Shown: positions 9,965 through 19,509 of the stretch, one piece after another
Layout: each line of letters opens with the position of its first letter
How positions within the stretch are numbered: the stretch's first letter is position 1
The notes under the pieces: generated by a model
Database searches by the model: none
What the model saw: the letters and a program-made list of their open reading frames with translations, nothing else
What the model was told of the DNA's origin: nothing
NCBI RefSeq assembly: GCF_034387475.1
Contig: NZ_JAXCIL010000006.1
Coordinates: 1 to 64,000, forward strand
DNA length: 64,000 nt
Reading direction: 5' to 3'
Origin: Pseudomonas sp. Teo4
GTDB taxonomy: Bacteria; Pseudomonadota; Gammaproteobacteria; Pseudomonadales; Pseudomonadaceae
Translations under genes and position numbers: made by a program

Positions 9965-10626
9965 AGGGCGATACCGCGATGGAGTTGATCGCTCAGGATG
10001 ACGACCGCATCGACGACTGCTGGAACCGCATTGGCGTGCACGGTGACAAGCAGTGCCCGTTGCTGGAGCGGCACGTGCACTGTCGCAATTGCGAAGTCTA
10101 TGCCGCAGCCGCCACGCGCTTGTTGGATCGCTACGCGTTGGTGCAGGACGACTCGTCGCAAGTGGTGGCGCAGGCAGAGGCATGCGTGGGCCGTTCGATG
10201 CTGTTGTTCCGGCTTGGCGAAGAGTGGATGGCCTTGGCCACCGCCAGTCTTGCCGAAATTGCCCCGGTTCAGCCCGTGCATTCGTTGCCGCACCAACGTT
10301 CGCGGGTGCTGCAGGGGGTGGCCAATGTACGCGGCGCGTTGGTGCCGTGTCTGTCGCTGGCCGATCTGTTGGGGGTTGAGGCCATGCCTGGTGTTTCACG
10401 CAGTGCCAGGGCCATGCCGCGTTTGTTGATCCTGGCCGCCGTGGGTGGGCCGGTGGTGATGGCGGTGGACGAAATCGACGGTATTCACCGTCTCGACCCG
10501 GCTTTGCTGGAGGGCGATCAACAAGGTGCTCCTTTCACTGCAGGCGTGTTGCAGTGGCGCGGACGCAGCGTGCGCGTGCTGGACGATCCCCAATTACTGT
10601 CTGCCGTGCAGCGGAGCCTGTCATGA
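9961..10626 (+). CDS. wspD: WspD, CheW-like coupling protein with Cys-rich N-terminus
   Basis: 221-residue coupling protein with a CheW domain from about residue 75 (SMLLFRLGEEWMALATASLA). Unlike WspB it has an extra N-terminal segment of about 70 residues carrying four cysteines (Cys20, Cys32, Cys41, Cys44) and nearby histidines (His38, His40), which could bind metal. It overlaps wspC by four bases and wspE by four. In characterised systems WspB and WspD are not fully interchangeable and help place the receptor at different sites. The role of the cysteine segment is not known to me. Confidence 0.88.
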   Translation: MKGDTAMELIAQDDDRIDDCWNRIGVHGDKQCPLLERHVHCRNCEVYAAAATRLLDRYALVQDDSSQVVAQAEACVGRSMLLFRLGEEWMALATASLAEIAPVQPVHSLPHQRSRVLQGVANVRGALVPCLSLADLLGVEAMPGVSRSARAMPRLLILAAVGGPVVMAVDEIDGIHRLDPALLEGDQQGAPFTAGVLQWRGRSVRVLDDPQLLSAVQRSLS

Positions 10627-12911
10627 CCCCAGAGCAATTGCGTGACGCTTCGCTGCTCGAACTGTTCAGCCTGGAAGCCGAGGCCCAGACCCAAGTGCTC
10701 AGTGCAGGGCTGATGGCCCTGGAGCGCAACCCGACCCAGGCTGACCAGCTGGAAGCCTGCATGCGTGCGGCCCACTCCCTCAAAGGTGCGGCGCGAATCG
10801 TTGGCATCGATGCCGGGGTCAGCGTTGCCCACATCATGGAGGACTGCCTGGTGGCCGCTCAGGAAGGGCGGCTGTTGCTGAGTGCCGAGCATATCGACAC
10901 CCTGCTGCGGGGCACCGACCTGTTGTTGCATATCGCCACCCCGGGAGACCCGGCCGGCGAAGCGGCCGTGCCGGCTTTCCTGACGCAGATGGCGAGCCTG
11001 CTGGACCCTACCACGCCCGCGCCAGCAACCCCGCAGGTTGTGCTGACGCAACCGGAGGAGGTGTTGCAACCACCTGTGATCGAGCCTGCGCCTGTGCTGG
11101 TGGAGCCAGAGCCCGACAGTGAGCCGCCGCAGCGCAAGCCGGGCAAGCGCGGCGGCGAGGGGGGCGAGCGGGTATTGCGCGTCACCGCCGACCGCCTCAA
11201 CAGTCTGCTCGACCTTTCCAGCAAGTCGCTGGTCGAGACCCAGCGACTCAAGCCTTACCTGGCCACCCTGCAGCGCCTCAAACGCATGCATGGGCAAGGC
11301 ATGCGCGCACTCGATGGTCTTAAAACCCAGCTCGAAGACAGCGGCCAGAGCCTTGAAGTGCTCGAGGCCCTGGCCCAAACCCAGCGGTTGCTGGCAGAAA
11401 CCCAGGAAATCTTGCAGCAACAGGCCGCCGACCTTGATGAGTTCGGCTGGCAGGCCAGCCAGCGTGCGCAATTGCTGTACGACACCGCCCTGGCCTGCCG
11501 CATGCGGCCCTTCGCCGATGTGCTGACCGGGCAAAGCCGCATGGTCCGCGACCTCGGCCGCTCGCTGGGTAAACAGGTGCGCCTGCAGATCGAGGGCGAC
11601 AAGACCCAGGTCGATCGCGACGTATTGGAAAAGCTCGAAGCGCCACTGACCCATCTGCTGCGCAACGCCGTCGACCATGGCATCGAGTTGCCCGAGCGGC
11701 GGGTGTTGGCAGGCAAACCCGCGGAGGGGGTGATTCGCTTGCGCGCCTCGCACCAGGCCGGGCTGTTGATGCTCGAATTGAGTGACGACGGAGCTGGCAT
11801 CGACCTGGAGCGACTGCGCCACAGCATCGCCGAGCGCGGGCTGTCGCCTGCCGAGACCCTGGCGCGAATGAGCGAGGCGGAGTTGCTCACCTTCCTGTTC
11901 CTGCCGGGCTTCAGCCTGCGTGACAAGGTGACTGAAGTGTCCGGGCGCGGTGTTGGCCTGGATGCCGTGCAGCACATGGTGCGAGACCTGCGTGGCGCCA
12001 TCGAGCTGACTCAGGTCGCCGGCCAGGGCTGTCGTTTTCGGCTGGAGGTGCCGCTGACGCTGTCGGTGGTGCGCAGCCTGGTGGTCGAGGTCGGCGGCGA
12101 AGCGTACGCCTTCCCGCTGGCACACATCGAGCGCACCTTGGAAGTGGCCGCCGAAGAGATCGTGCAGATCGAAGGTCGCCAGCATTTCTGGCACGAAGGC
12201 CGTCATATAGGCCTGGTCGCCGCAACCCAGTTGCTCAACCGCCCGGCTGGGCAGGGGGATGAAAGCAGCCTGCGGGTGGTGGTGATCCGCGAGCGTGAAC
12301 AGTTGTATGGCGTGGCCGTGGAGCGTCTGATTGGCGAGCGGGTACTGGTGGTGATGCCGCTCGACCCGCGGTTGGGCAAGGTTCAGGATATTTCCGCCGG
12401 TGCGCTGCTGGATGATGGCTCGGTGGTGCTGATCGTCGATGTCGAAGACCTGTTGCGGTCGGTCGAGAAATTGCTCAGCACCGGCCGCCTTGAACGTATC
12501 GAACGCAGTGCCCAGGGCGTGCGTGGCGCCAATCGCAAACGCATTCTGGTGGTCGACGACTCGCTGACGGTGCGCGAGCTGCAACGCAAGCTGCTGAGCA
12601 ACCGCGGTTATGAGGTAGCGGTTGCGGTCGATGGCATGGATGGCTGGAACGCCTTGCGCGGCGAGGACTTCGACCTGCTGATTACCGATATCGACATGCC
12701 GCGCATGGACGGTATCGAGCTGGTCACGCTGGTGCGCCGAGACCAACGCCTGCAGACCCTGCCGGTGATGGTGGTGTCGTACAAGGATCGCGAAGAAGAT
12801 CGCAGACGTGGCCTGGATGCTGGCGCCGACTACTATTTGGCTAAAGCCAGCTTCCACGACGATGCGTTGCTGGATGCCGTGTTGGAGCTGATTGGGGGTG
12901 CTCAGGGATGA
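10623..12911 (+). CDS. wspE: WspE, CheA-type hybrid histidine kinase with receiver domain
   Basis: Histidine kinase of the pathway, 762 residues from the ATG that overlaps the wspD stop. Domains in order: an HPt domain with phosphorylatable His51 (AHSLKGAARI); a Pro/Glu-rich linker near 130-175; a dimerisation domain; an ATP-binding domain with the N box LRNAVDHGIELPERR and G box SGRGVGLDAV; a CheW-like domain; and a C-terminal receiver with phospho-acceptor Asp689 (LLITDIDMPRMDG). It should phosphorylate WspR, raising c-di-GMP, and WspF, for adaptation. The hybrid layout matches characterised WspE. Confidence 0.93.
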   Translation: MTPEQLRDASLLELFSLEAEAQTQVLSAGLMALERNPTQADQLEACMRAAHSLKGAARIVGIDAGVSVAHIMEDCLVAAQEGRLLLSAEHIDTLLRGTDLLLHIATPGDPAGEAAVPAFLTQMASLLDPTTPAPATPQVVLTQPEEVLQPPVIEPAPVLVEPEPDSEPPQRKPGKRGGEGGERVLRVTADRLNSLLDLSSKSLVETQRLKPYLATLQRLKRMHGQGMRALDGLKTQLEDSGQSLEVLEALAQTQRLLAETQEILQQQAADLDEFGWQASQRAQLLYDTALACRMRPFADVLTGQSRMVRDLGRSLGKQVRLQIEGDKTQVDRDVLEKLEAPLTHLLRNAVDHGIELPERRVLAGKPAEGVIRLRASHQAGLLMLELSDDGAGIDLERLRHSIAERGLSPAETLARMSEAELLTFLFLPGFSLRDKVTEVSGRGVGLDAVQHMVRDLRGAIELTQVAGQGCRFRLEVPLTLSVVRSLVVEVGGEAYAFPLAHIERTLEVAAEEIVQIEGRQHFWHEGRHIGLVAATQLLNRPAGQGDESSLRVVVIREREQLYGVAVERLIGERVLVVMPLDPRLGKVQDISAGALLDDGSVVLIVDVEDLLRSVEKLLSTGRLERIERSAQGVRGANRKRILVVDDSLTVRELQRKLLSNRGYEVAVAVDGMDGWNALRGEDFDLLITDIDMPRMDGIELVTLVRRDQRLQTLPVMVVSYKDREEDRRRGLDAGADYYLAKASFHDDALLDAVLELIGGAQG

Positions 12912-13921
12912 AGATCGCCATCGTTAATGACATGCCACTGGCCGTCGAAGCGCTGCGCCGGGCGCTGGCTTTCGAGCCTGCACACCAAGTGGTCTGGGTG
13001 GCCAGCAACGGCGCCGAAGCTGTGCGCCGCTGCAGTGAGGAACTGCCGGACCTGATTCTGATGGACCTGATCATGCCGGTGATGGATGGTGTCGAGGCCA
13101 CGCGCCAGATCATGGCCGAGACCCCATGTGCCATCGTCATCGTCACGGTCGACCGCAAGCAGAACGTGCACCGGGTGTTCGAGGCCATGGGCCACGGCGC
13201 CTTGGACGTTGTCGATACGCCAGCATTGGGTGCGGGAGATGCGCGTGAGGCAGCGGCGCCGCTGTTGCGCAAAATCCTCAATATCGGTTGGCTGATTGGC
13301 CAGCAACGGGCGAGCGCGACGAAGCCGGTGTCCGCGCCGCTGCGTTCGGCCTCGCAGCGCCGTGGTCTGGTGGCCATCGGCTCTTCAGCCGGAGGGCCGG
13401 CCGCGCTCGAGGTGCTGCTCAAAGGCTTGCCGCGGGAGTTTCCAGCCGCCATCGTGCTGGTGCAGCATGTCGACCAGGTGTTCGCCGCCGGCATGGCCGA
13501 ATGGCTCAGCACCGCCTGCGGTTTGCCGGTGCGCCTGGCCCGTGAAGGCGAGCCGCCGCAGCCAGGGCAGGTGCTGCTGGCTGGCACCAACCACCATATT
13601 CGCCTGCTGCAGAATGGCCAACTGGCCTACACTGCCGAGCCGGTGAACGAAATCTACCGACCTTCGATCGACGTGTTCTTCGAAAGCGTGGCACGTTTCT
13701 GGAGCGGTGACGCGGTAGGCGTGCTGCTTACCGGCATGGGCCGCGATGGCGCTCAGGGCCTCAAAATGATGCGCCAGCAGGGCTTCCTGACCATCGCGCA
13801 GGACCAGGCCAGCAGCGCTGTGTATGGCATGCCCAAGGCTGCCGCGGCCATCGACGCGGCGGTCGAGATACGCCCGCTGGAACGAATCGCCGGGCGACTG
13901 ATGGAAATCTTTGTTAAATGA
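12908..13921 (+). CDS. wspF: WspF, CheB-type methylesterase response regulator
   Basis: 337-residue response regulator with an N-terminal receiver (Asp53 in LILMDLIMPVMDG) and a C-terminal CheB methylesterase domain. The esterase triad is visible: Ser160 in GSSAGGPAAL, His in LVQHVDQVF, and Asp in GMGRDGAQG. When phosphorylated by WspE it should demethylate WspA and switch the pathway off. In P. aeruginosa and P. fluorescens loss of wspF locks WspR on and gives wrinkly colonies. The reading frame here is intact, so the brake is presumably working. It overlaps wspE by four bases. Confidence 0.93.
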   Translation: MKIAIVNDMPLAVEALRRALAFEPAHQVVWVASNGAEAVRRCSEELPDLILMDLIMPVMDGVEATRQIMAETPCAIVIVTVDRKQNVHRVFEAMGHGALDVVDTPALGAGDAREAAAPLLRKILNIGWLIGQQRASATKPVSAPLRSASQRRGLVAIGSSAGGPAALEVLLKGLPREFPAAIVLVQHVDQVFAAGMAEWLSTACGLPVRLAREGEPPQPGQVLLAGTNHHIRLLQNGQLAYTAEPVNEIYRPSIDVFFESVARFWSGDAVGVLLTGMGRDGAQGLKMMRQQGFLTIAQDQASSAVYGMPKAAAAIDAAVEIRPLERIAGRLMEIFVK

Positions 13922-13972
13922 CGATATGTATTGCATCACGCCGCCTGGCCGGCAGTGACTGGGTGATTACGG

Positions 13973-14977
13973 ATGAATGATCTACCGATCGACGGTTTCA
14001 CGACCACCAATGAAAACTCGGCAATGGTCCTGCTGGTCGACGATCAGGCGATGATTGGCGAGGCGGTGCGTCGTGGCCTGGCGCATGAGGAGAACATCGA
14101 CTTCCACTTCTGTGCCGACCCACACCAGGCTGTGGCACAGGCCATGCGCATCAAGCCGACGGTGATCCTTCAAGACCTGATCATGCCGGGCCTCGACGGG
14201 CTGACCCTGGTGCGCGAGTACCGTAACAACCCGGCCACTCAGGACATTCCGATCATCGTCCTGTCGACCAAGGAAGACCCCTTGGTCAAGAGCGCGGCCT
14301 TTGCCGCCGGGGCCAACGATTACCTGGTGAAGTTGCCGGACACCATCGAACTGGTGGCGCGCATCCGCTACCACTCGCGTTCCTACCTGACCTTGCTGCA
14401 GCGTGACGAGGCCTACCGCGCCCTGCGTGTCAGCCAACAGCAGTTGCTCGACACCAACCTCATGCTGCAGCGGCTGATGAACTCCGACGGCCTTACCGGG
14501 CTGTCCAACCGCCGTCACTTCGATGAGTACCTGGAACTGGAGTGGCGTCGTGCCATGCGCGAGCAACAGCAGATTTCCCTGCTGATGATCGATGTCGACT
14601 ACTTCAAGGCCTACAACGACAGCTTCGGCCACTTGGCGGGCGATGAGGCCTTGCGTCAGGTCGCCGAGGCCATCCGCGGTTCGTGCTCGCGCCCCACAGA
14701 CCTGCCGGCGCGTTACGGTGGCGAGGAATTCGCCCTGGTGTTGCCCAACACCTCGCCAGGTGGTGCGCGGCTGGTTGCCGAGAAGCTGCGCCAGACGGTG
14801 CTTGGCCTGAATATTCCGCACAGCGCGCCCCAGGCCGATTCGCGGCTGACCGTGAGCATCGGCCTGGCGACCCAGACGCCGAGCATCGGCAGCCATTGCC
14901 GCCAGTTGATTTCGGCGGCGGACAAAGGGTTGTACCTGGCCAAGAACAACGGGCGCAACCAGGTCGGTATCGCCTGA
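13973..14977 (+). CDS. wspR: WspR, receiver-GGDEF diguanylate cyclase
   Basis: Output of the Wsp pathway: a response regulator that makes c-di-GMP when phosphorylated by WspE. The 334-residue product has a receiver with Asp68 ([12 protein letters not shown]), a helical stalk near residues 135-165, and a GGDEF domain. The active-site motif is GGEEF at 249-253. The inhibitory I-site RPTD (240-243) stands five residues before it, so product inhibition should be kept. Between wspF and wspR there are 51 bases, more than elsewhere in the operon, so a separate ribosome binding site or promoter is possible. Confidence 0.94.
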   Translation: MNDLPIDGFTTTNENSAMVLLVDDQAMIGEAVRRGLAHEENIDFHFCADPHQAVAQAMRIKPTVILQDLIMPGLDGLTLVREYRNNPATQDIPIIVLSTKEDPLVKSAAFAAGANDYLVKLPDTIELVARIRYHSRSYLTLLQRDEAYRALRVSQQQLLDTNLMLQRLMNSDGLTGLSNRRHFDEYLELEWRRAMREQQQISLLMIDVDYFKAYNDSFGHLAGDEALRQVAEAIRGSCSRPTDLPARYGGEEFALVLPNTSPGGARLVAEKLRQTVLGLNIPHSAPQADSRLTVSIGLATQTPSIGSHCRQLISAADKGLYLAKNNGRNQVGIA

Positions 14978-14981
14978 GCCT

Positions 14982-15067
14982 TATCGCCGGCAAGCCGGCT
15001 CCCACAGATACAGCGCACCCCATAAGGTCGGCGCCGAACCCGTGGGAGCCGGCTTGCCGGCGATAGG
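14982..15067. repeat. REPIN, GCCGGCAAGCCGGC class
   Basis: Inverted pair TATCGCCGGCAAGCCGGCTC and CACA versus its reverse complement at 15040-15065, separated by about 35 bases. It follows the wspR stop directly and may end or protect the wsp transcript. Confidence 0.9.
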
Positions 15068-15147
15068 GCCGGAACAGGCTGCCAAGATCGTTCTCCCAGC
15101 ACCTTTTCTACTGCCCAGCGGGTCTGCCGCCATACTCAAGACTGGGT

Positions 15148-15153
15148 TATACT
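15148..15153 (+). promoter_or_regulatory. Candidate -10 element of prfB
   Basis: TATACT lies 40 bases before the prfB start, after the REPIN that closes the wsp operon. A matching -35 is not clear. Confidence 0.35.
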
Positions 15154-15193
15154 CGCGGGCTTTTCACCGAATTCGCACGAGAGCTGCCCGCCC

Positions 15194-16289
15194 ATGGAAA
15201 TCCAACCGATCCTGAACACCATCAAGGACCTCACCGAGCGTTCCCAGTCCATTCGGGGGTATCTTTGACTACGATCACAAGCATGACCGCCTGATCGAAG
15301 TCAATCGCGAGCTGGAAGACCCCAACGTCTGGAACAAGCCCGAGTACGCCCAGGCACTGGGCCGCGAGCGTGCCATGCTGGCGCAGGTCGTCGAGACCCT
15401 GGACAAACTGTCCAACGGCCTGGTCGACAGCAAGGACTTGCTCGACATGGCCGTCGAAGAGAATGACGAAGCCGCCGTCAGCGATGTCGTGACCGAGCTG
15501 GAAAGCCTGGAAGAAAACCTGGCCCAGCTTGAGTTCCGTCGCATGTTCAGCGGCGAGATGGACATGAACAACGCCTACCTGGACATCCAGGCCGGCTCCG
15601 GTGGTACCGAGGCGCAGGACTGGGCGAACATCCTGCTGCGCATGTACCTGCGCTGGGCCGACAAGCGTGGTTTCGACGCCACCATCATCGAGCTTTCCGA
15701 AGGTGAAGTCGCCGGTATCAAGGGCGCCACCGTGCACATCAAGGGCGAATACGCCTTCGGCTGGCTGCGCACCGAAATCGGTGTACACCGCCTGGTGCGC
15801 AAGAGCCCGTTCGACTCCGGCGCTCGCCGCCACACCTCGTTCTCGGCAGTGTTCGTCTCGCCCGAGATCGACGACAAGGTCGAGATCGATATCAACCCGT
15901 CCGACCTGCGTATCGATACCTACCGCTCCTCGGGCGCTGGCGGTCAGCACGTGAACACCACCGACTCGGCGGTACGTATCACCCACGTGCCCACCAACAC
16001 CGTGGTGGCCTGCCAGAACGAACGCTCCCAGCACGCCAACAAAGACACCGCCATGAAAATGCTGCGGGCCAAGTTGTACGAGCTGGAAATGCAGAAGCGC
16101 AACGCCGCCTCGCAGGCGCTGGAAGACAGCAAGTCGGACATCGGCTGGGGCCACCAGATCCGCTCGTACGTACTCGATGACTCGCGCATCAAGGACCTGC
16201 GTACCGGCGTCGAGCGTAGCGACTGCCAGAAGGTTCTGGACGGCGACCTCGACCAGTATCTGGAAGCGAGCCTCAAGCAGGGCCTGTAA
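15194..16289 (+). CDS. prfB: Peptide chain release factor 2, programmed +1 frameshift
   Basis: Release factor that recognises UGA and UAA. Translation starts at the ATG at 15194 and meets an in-frame TGA at 15266-15268 after 24 codons. The conserved shift site CTTTGAC is preceded by a GGGGGT Shine-Dalgarno-like element. A +1 shift resumes at 15267 (GAC) and continues to 16289, giving a 364-residue protein, one shorter than E. coli RF2. The codon-recognition motif SPF (204-206) and the catalytic GGQ (249-251) are intact. The shift site lets RF2 regulate its own synthesis: low RF2 makes the shift more likely. lysS follows, as in many gammaproteobacteria. Confidence 0.96.
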
Positions 16290-16304
16290 ACCGCACACCA
16301 CCGC

Positions 16305-16334
16305 CGCGATACGAGGCCGTAGGCCCGTATCGCG
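16305..16334 (+). repeat. Inverted repeat between prfB and lysS
   Basis: CGCGATACG and CGTATCGCG, nine-base perfect arms around a 12-base loop that itself contains GGCC twice. No T-run follows, so it may be a partial terminator or an RNA-stabilising hairpin between the two genes. Confidence 0.6.
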
Positions 16335-16382
16335 TGCCCTGCCCGACAGGGGCAACGAACACCTGATGGAAAGAATGACGAC

Positions 16383-17885
16383 ATGAGCGACCTCAACACC
16401 CAACCGCAAGACCTGCAACAGGAAGAAAACGCCCTGATCGCGCTGCGCAAGGAAAAACTTGCCGCCGAGCGCGCCAAAGGCAACGCCTTCCCCAACGACT
16501 TCCGCCGCGACAGCTACTGCAACGACCTGCAGAAACAGTACGCGGACAAGACCAAGGAAGAGCTGGAAGCTGCAGCGATCCCGGTCAAGGTCGCAGGTCG
16601 CATCATGCTCAACCGTGGCTCGTTCATGGTCATTCAGGACATGACTGGCCGCATTCAGGTCTACGTCAACCGCAAGACGCTGCCGGAAGAAACCCTGGCC
16701 GCCGTCAAGACCTGGGACCTGGGCGACATCATCAGCGCCGAAGGCACCCTGGCCCGTTCGGGCAAGGGCGACCTGTACGTGGAAATGACCAACGTGCGCC
16801 TGCTGACCAAGTCGCTGCGCCCGCTGCCGGACAAGCACCACGGCCTGACCGACACCGAGCAGCGCTACCGCCAGCGTTACGTCGACCTGATGGTCAACGA
16901 AGAAACCCGCAACACTTTCCGCGTGCGTTCGCAGGTGATCTCGCACATCCGCAAATTCCTCATCGAGCGCGACTTCCTCGAAGTCGAAACGCCGATGCTG
17001 CAGACCATTCCGGGCGGCGCTGCGGCCAAGCCGTTCGAAACCCACCACAACGCGCTGGACATGGCCATGTTCCTGCGTATCGCGCCTGAGCTGTACCTCA
17101 AGCGCCTGGTGGTTGGTGGCTTCGAGAAAGTGTTCGAGATCAACCGCAACTTCCGTAACGAAGGCGTTTCGACCCGGCACAACCCCGAGTTCACCATGCT
17201 CGAGTTCTACCAGGCTTATGCCGACTACCGCGACAACATGGACCTCACCGAGGAACTGTTCCGCGAGCTGGCGATGCTGGTACTGGGCAGCACCGACGTG
17301 CCATACGGCGACAAGGTGTTCCACTTCGGCGAGCCGTTCGCCCGCCTGTCGGTGTTCGACTCGATCCTCAAGTACAACCCGGAACTCACCGCCGCCGACT
17401 TGCAAGACGTCGACCGCGCCCGTGAAATCGCCAAGAAGGCCGGTGCCAAGGTGCTGGGCCACGAAGGCCTGGGCAAACTGCAAGTGATGATTTTCGAAGA
17501 GCTGGTCGAGCACAAGCTGGAGCAGCCGCATTTCATCACCGAGTACCCGTTCGAAGTTTCGCCGCTGGCCCGTCGCAACGACGACAACCCTGCCGTGACC
17601 GACCGCTTCGAACTGTTCATCGGTGGCCGCGAAATCGCCAACGCCTACTCCGAGCTCAACGATGCCGAAGATCAGGCCGAGCGCTTCCTGGCTCAGGTCG
17701 CCGAGAAGGACGCGGGTGACGACGAAGCCATGCACTACGATGCCGACTTCGTTCGTGCCCTGGAATACGGCATGCCGCCGACCGCTGGTGAAGGCATCGG
17801 TATCGACCGTCTGGTGATGCTGCTGACCAACTCGCCGTCGATCCGTGACGTGATCCTGTTCCCGCACATGCGTCCGCAGGCCTGA
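16383..17885 (+). CDS. lysS: Lysyl-tRNA synthetase, class II
   Basis: Charges tRNA-Lys with lysine, 500 residues, the usual length of the bacterial class II enzyme. The N-terminal OB-fold anticodon-binding domain is seen near residues 75-100 ([18 protein letters not shown]). Class II motif 2 is [19 protein letters not shown] and motif 3 is [12 protein letters not shown] close to the C-terminus. It starts 93 bases after prfB with a hairpin between, and a strong terminator follows. It is the only lysyl-tRNA synthetase in the window. Confidence 0.96.
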   Translation: MSDLNTQPQDLQQEENALIALRKEKLAAERAKGNAFPNDFRRDSYCNDLQKQYADKTKEELEAAAIPVKVAGRIMLNRGSFMVIQDMTGRIQVYVNRKTLPEETLAAVKTWDLGDIISAEGTLARSGKGDLYVEMTNVRLLTKSLRPLPDKHHGLTDTEQRYRQRYVDLMVNEETRNTFRVRSQVISHIRKFLIERDFLEVETPMLQTIPGGAAAKPFETHHNALDMAMFLRIAPELYLKRLVVGGFEKVFEINRNFRNEGVSTRHNPEFTMLEFYQAYADYRDNMDLTEELFRELAMLVLGSTDVPYGDKVFHFGEPFARLSVFDSILKYNPELTAADLQDVDRAREIAKKAGAKVLGHEGLGKLQVMIFEELVEHKLEQPHFITEYPFEVSPLARRNDDNPAVTDRFELFIGGREIANAYSELNDAEDQAERFLAQVAEKDAGDDEAMHYDADFVRALEYGMPPTAGEGIGIDRLVMLLTNSPSIRDVILFPHMRPQA

Positions 17886-17896
17886 GTCGTCTGAAC

Positions 17897-17923
17897 AAGC
17901 CGCCTTTCGAGGCGGCTTTTTCT
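17897..17923 (+). terminator. Rho-independent terminator of lysS
   Basis: AAGCCGCC, a short TTTCGA loop, then GGCGGCTT followed by a run of T. It lies 12 bases after the lysS stop and is oriented for the plus strand. Confidence 0.9.
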
Positions 17924-17950
17924 TGCCTGTACACTTGTATCGGTTGTACC

Positions 17951-18044
17951 GGCCCTTTCGCGGGTAAACCCGCTCCCACAGTTACAGCACAGTTCTTGAG
18001 GCCTGTGGTGTACCTGTGGGAGCGGGTTTACCCGCAAAAGGGCC
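17951..18044. repeat. REPIN, GCGGGTTTACCCGC class
   Basis: Left arm GGCCCTTTCGCGGGTAAACC and CGCTCCCACAG, right arm its reverse complement ending CGCAAAAGGGCC, with about 30 bases between. It lies between the lysS terminator and a TetR gene. Confidence 0.9.
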
Positions 18045-18078
18045 AGCACTGACAAACCACTCTTCTTGAGGTACCCCC

Positions 18079-18795
18079 GTGACCCCCGCAATGGACCAGC
18101 AAGGCGCCGCCGGCATCGCCACCGCCGTCGCCGAAAGCGTGCAGTACCAAGGGCGCAAGACCGCCCGTCAAGGCAGCGAACAGCGCCGCCAGCTGATCCT
18201 CGATGCCGCCATGCGCATCGTCGTGCGTGACGGCGTACGTGGCGTGCGTCACCGCGCCGTGGCTGCCGAGGCCGGGGTGCCGCTGTCGGCCACCACGTAC
18301 TACTTCAAGGACATCGAGGACCTGCTCACCGATACCTTCGCCCAGTACGTCGAGCGCAGCGCTGCCTACATGGCCAAGCTGTGGGCCAATACCGAAGTGC
18401 TGCTGCGTCAGTTGATGGCGCAGGGTGACGGTAGCGTGGAGTCGCGGGCACGGTTGGCCGATGAAGTGGCGCGCATGACCGCCGACTATGTGTCGCGCCA
18501 GTTGCACAACCGCCGTGACTTCCTCATGGCCGAGCAAGCCTTCCGTCAGGAGGCCTTGCTATGCCCGCGCCTGGCCGAGCTGGTCTGCGCCCACGAGCAG
18601 ATCCTGCTGCACGGCACCCGGCAGTTGCTGCAGGTGGTCGGCTCGCAGCAGCCGGAACAGGACGCCCAAATGTTGACGGCGATAATCGAGCAGATGGAAT
18701 ATCAGGGCCTGCTCAAGGACGCGAACGCGCAAGCCGATGGGCAGATGCTCGCTATGCTTACCCGGTACTTGCACTTGGTGTTGGCATCGGGCTGA
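18079..18795 (+). CDS. TetR-family transcriptional regulator
   Basis: 238-residue regulator. The helix-turn-helix is clear near residues 45-80 (ILDAAMRIVVRDGVRGVRH and AVAAEAGVPLSATTYYF). The GTG at 18079 is preferred because GAGG stands seven bases upstream; an ATG four codons later is possible. The N-terminal 30 residues are an Ala/Gln-rich extension beyond the usual TetR start. The C-terminal ligand domain gives no hint of the effector. The next gene, a lipoprotein, begins 29 bases after its stop and may be co-transcribed, but the target genes are unknown. Confidence 0.82.
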   Translation: MTPAMDQQGAAGIATAVAESVQYQGRKTARQGSEQRRQLILDAAMRIVVRDGVRGVRHRAVAAEAGVPLSATTYYFKDIEDLLTDTFAQYVERSAAYMAKLWANTEVLLRQLMAQGDGSVESRARLADEVARMTADYVSRQLHNRRDFLMAEQAFRQEALLCPRLAELVCAHEQILLHGTRQLLQVVGSQQPEQDAQMLTAIIEQMEYQGLLKDANAQADGQMLAMLTRYLHLVLASG

Positions 18796-18824
18796 GCTGA
18801 GACCGAATTTTCAAGGAGAACTTG

Positions 18825-19373
18825 ATGAAAGCCTGGCGTGTGGTGTTGTTGACGTTGTCATTCCTGCTGCTGGGCGGTTGTCTGGTGACCTTCCATGAGC
18901 CGCTGCCGAGCAACCAGGCGGCGCCCAAGGCATTGCTTGGCAAGTGGAGCAGCAAGGATGCCTGGGGCGAGCCGCTGAAGCTGGTCATCAGCCGCAGCGG
19001 TGCCGATGCCTACAAGGCGGTTGCCACGGCCAAGGGCAAAAAGCCTGAAGAGTACGTCTTTACCGTGTCGCGCCATGGCAACCGCTGGTACCTGTCGGCC
19101 GGGGTGCCCAAGCGCCTGGGGGGTAATTTCCTGATCGGCGGCTTCGACATCGTCGATGGCAAGGAGCTGGTGGTCTACAACCTCGACGTCGAGCAGGTGC
19201 AGCAGGCGGTCGAGAAGAAGGAGTTGACCGGGCGCAGCACCGAGGTGCCGGAAGACAATGGTGAAGGCGTGGTGATCGACAGCCCGTCGGCGCGGGTGCT
19301 GGCTTATCTGGACGATCCGGCCAACTCCGACCTGTTCGTCGAGGTAGCGCGGTTTCAGCGGTCCGGCAAATGA
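18825..19373 (+). CDS. Hypothetical lipoprotein
   Basis: 182-residue protein not recognised by function. The N-terminus (MKAWRVVLLTLSFLLLGGC) is a lipoprotein signal peptide with lipobox Cys19; the following residues LVTF carry no aspartate at +2, consistent with outer-membrane sorting. AAGGAG lies six bases ahead of the ATG at 18825. The mature part has a lipocalin-like flavour (LLGKWSSKDAW, a Gly-Lys-Trp near its start), which is only a loose resemblance. It sits between a TetR gene and the QEGLA-motif gene. Confidence 0.7.
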   Translation: MKAWRVVLLTLSFLLLGGCLVTFHEPLPSNQAAPKALLGKWSSKDAWGEPLKLVISRSGADAYKAVATAKGKKPEEYVFTVSRHGNRWYLSAGVPKRLGGNFLIGGFDIVDGKELVVYNLDVEQVQQAVEKKELTGRSTEVPEDNGEGVVIDSPSARVLAYLDDPANSDLFVEVARFQRSGK

Positions 19374-19380
19374 CCGAGCT

Positions 19381-19474
19381 GGCTTCTTCGCGGCTGAAGC
19401 CGCTCCCACAGGTACAGTGTCACGCCAGAGAGTTGTGCTATCCCTGTGGGAGCGGCTTTAGCCGCGAAGACGCC
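19381..19474. repeat. REPIN, GCGGCTNNAGCCGC class
   Basis: Inverted pair with core TTCGCGGCTGAAGCCGCTCC on the left and GGAGCGGCTTTAGCCGCGAA on the right, about 37 bases apart. The core differs from the TTTACCCGC class found elsewhere in the window, so a separate REP subfamily is represented. It separates the lipoprotein gene from the QEGLA gene. Confidence 0.88.
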
Positions 19475-19509
19475 GGTACAGGTATCCTGTTCTAGAAAGG
19501 AGTCCCCCG

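Noticed and set aside
10518..12857. Long open frame of 779 codons on the minus strand opposite wspE
   Set aside because: GC-rich codon bias leaves long stop-free shadow frames; the composition (very His-, Gln- and Leu-rich) matches an antisense shadow and wspE is clear.
15194..15268. prfB as a pseudogene because of an early TGA
   Set aside because: The shift site, upstream Shine-Dalgarno-like element and intact downstream frame show programmed frameshifting.
15231..17867. 878-codon minus-strand frame opposite prfB and lysS
   Set aside because: Shadow of two well-identified genes; spans both and an intergenic hairpin with no signals of its own.
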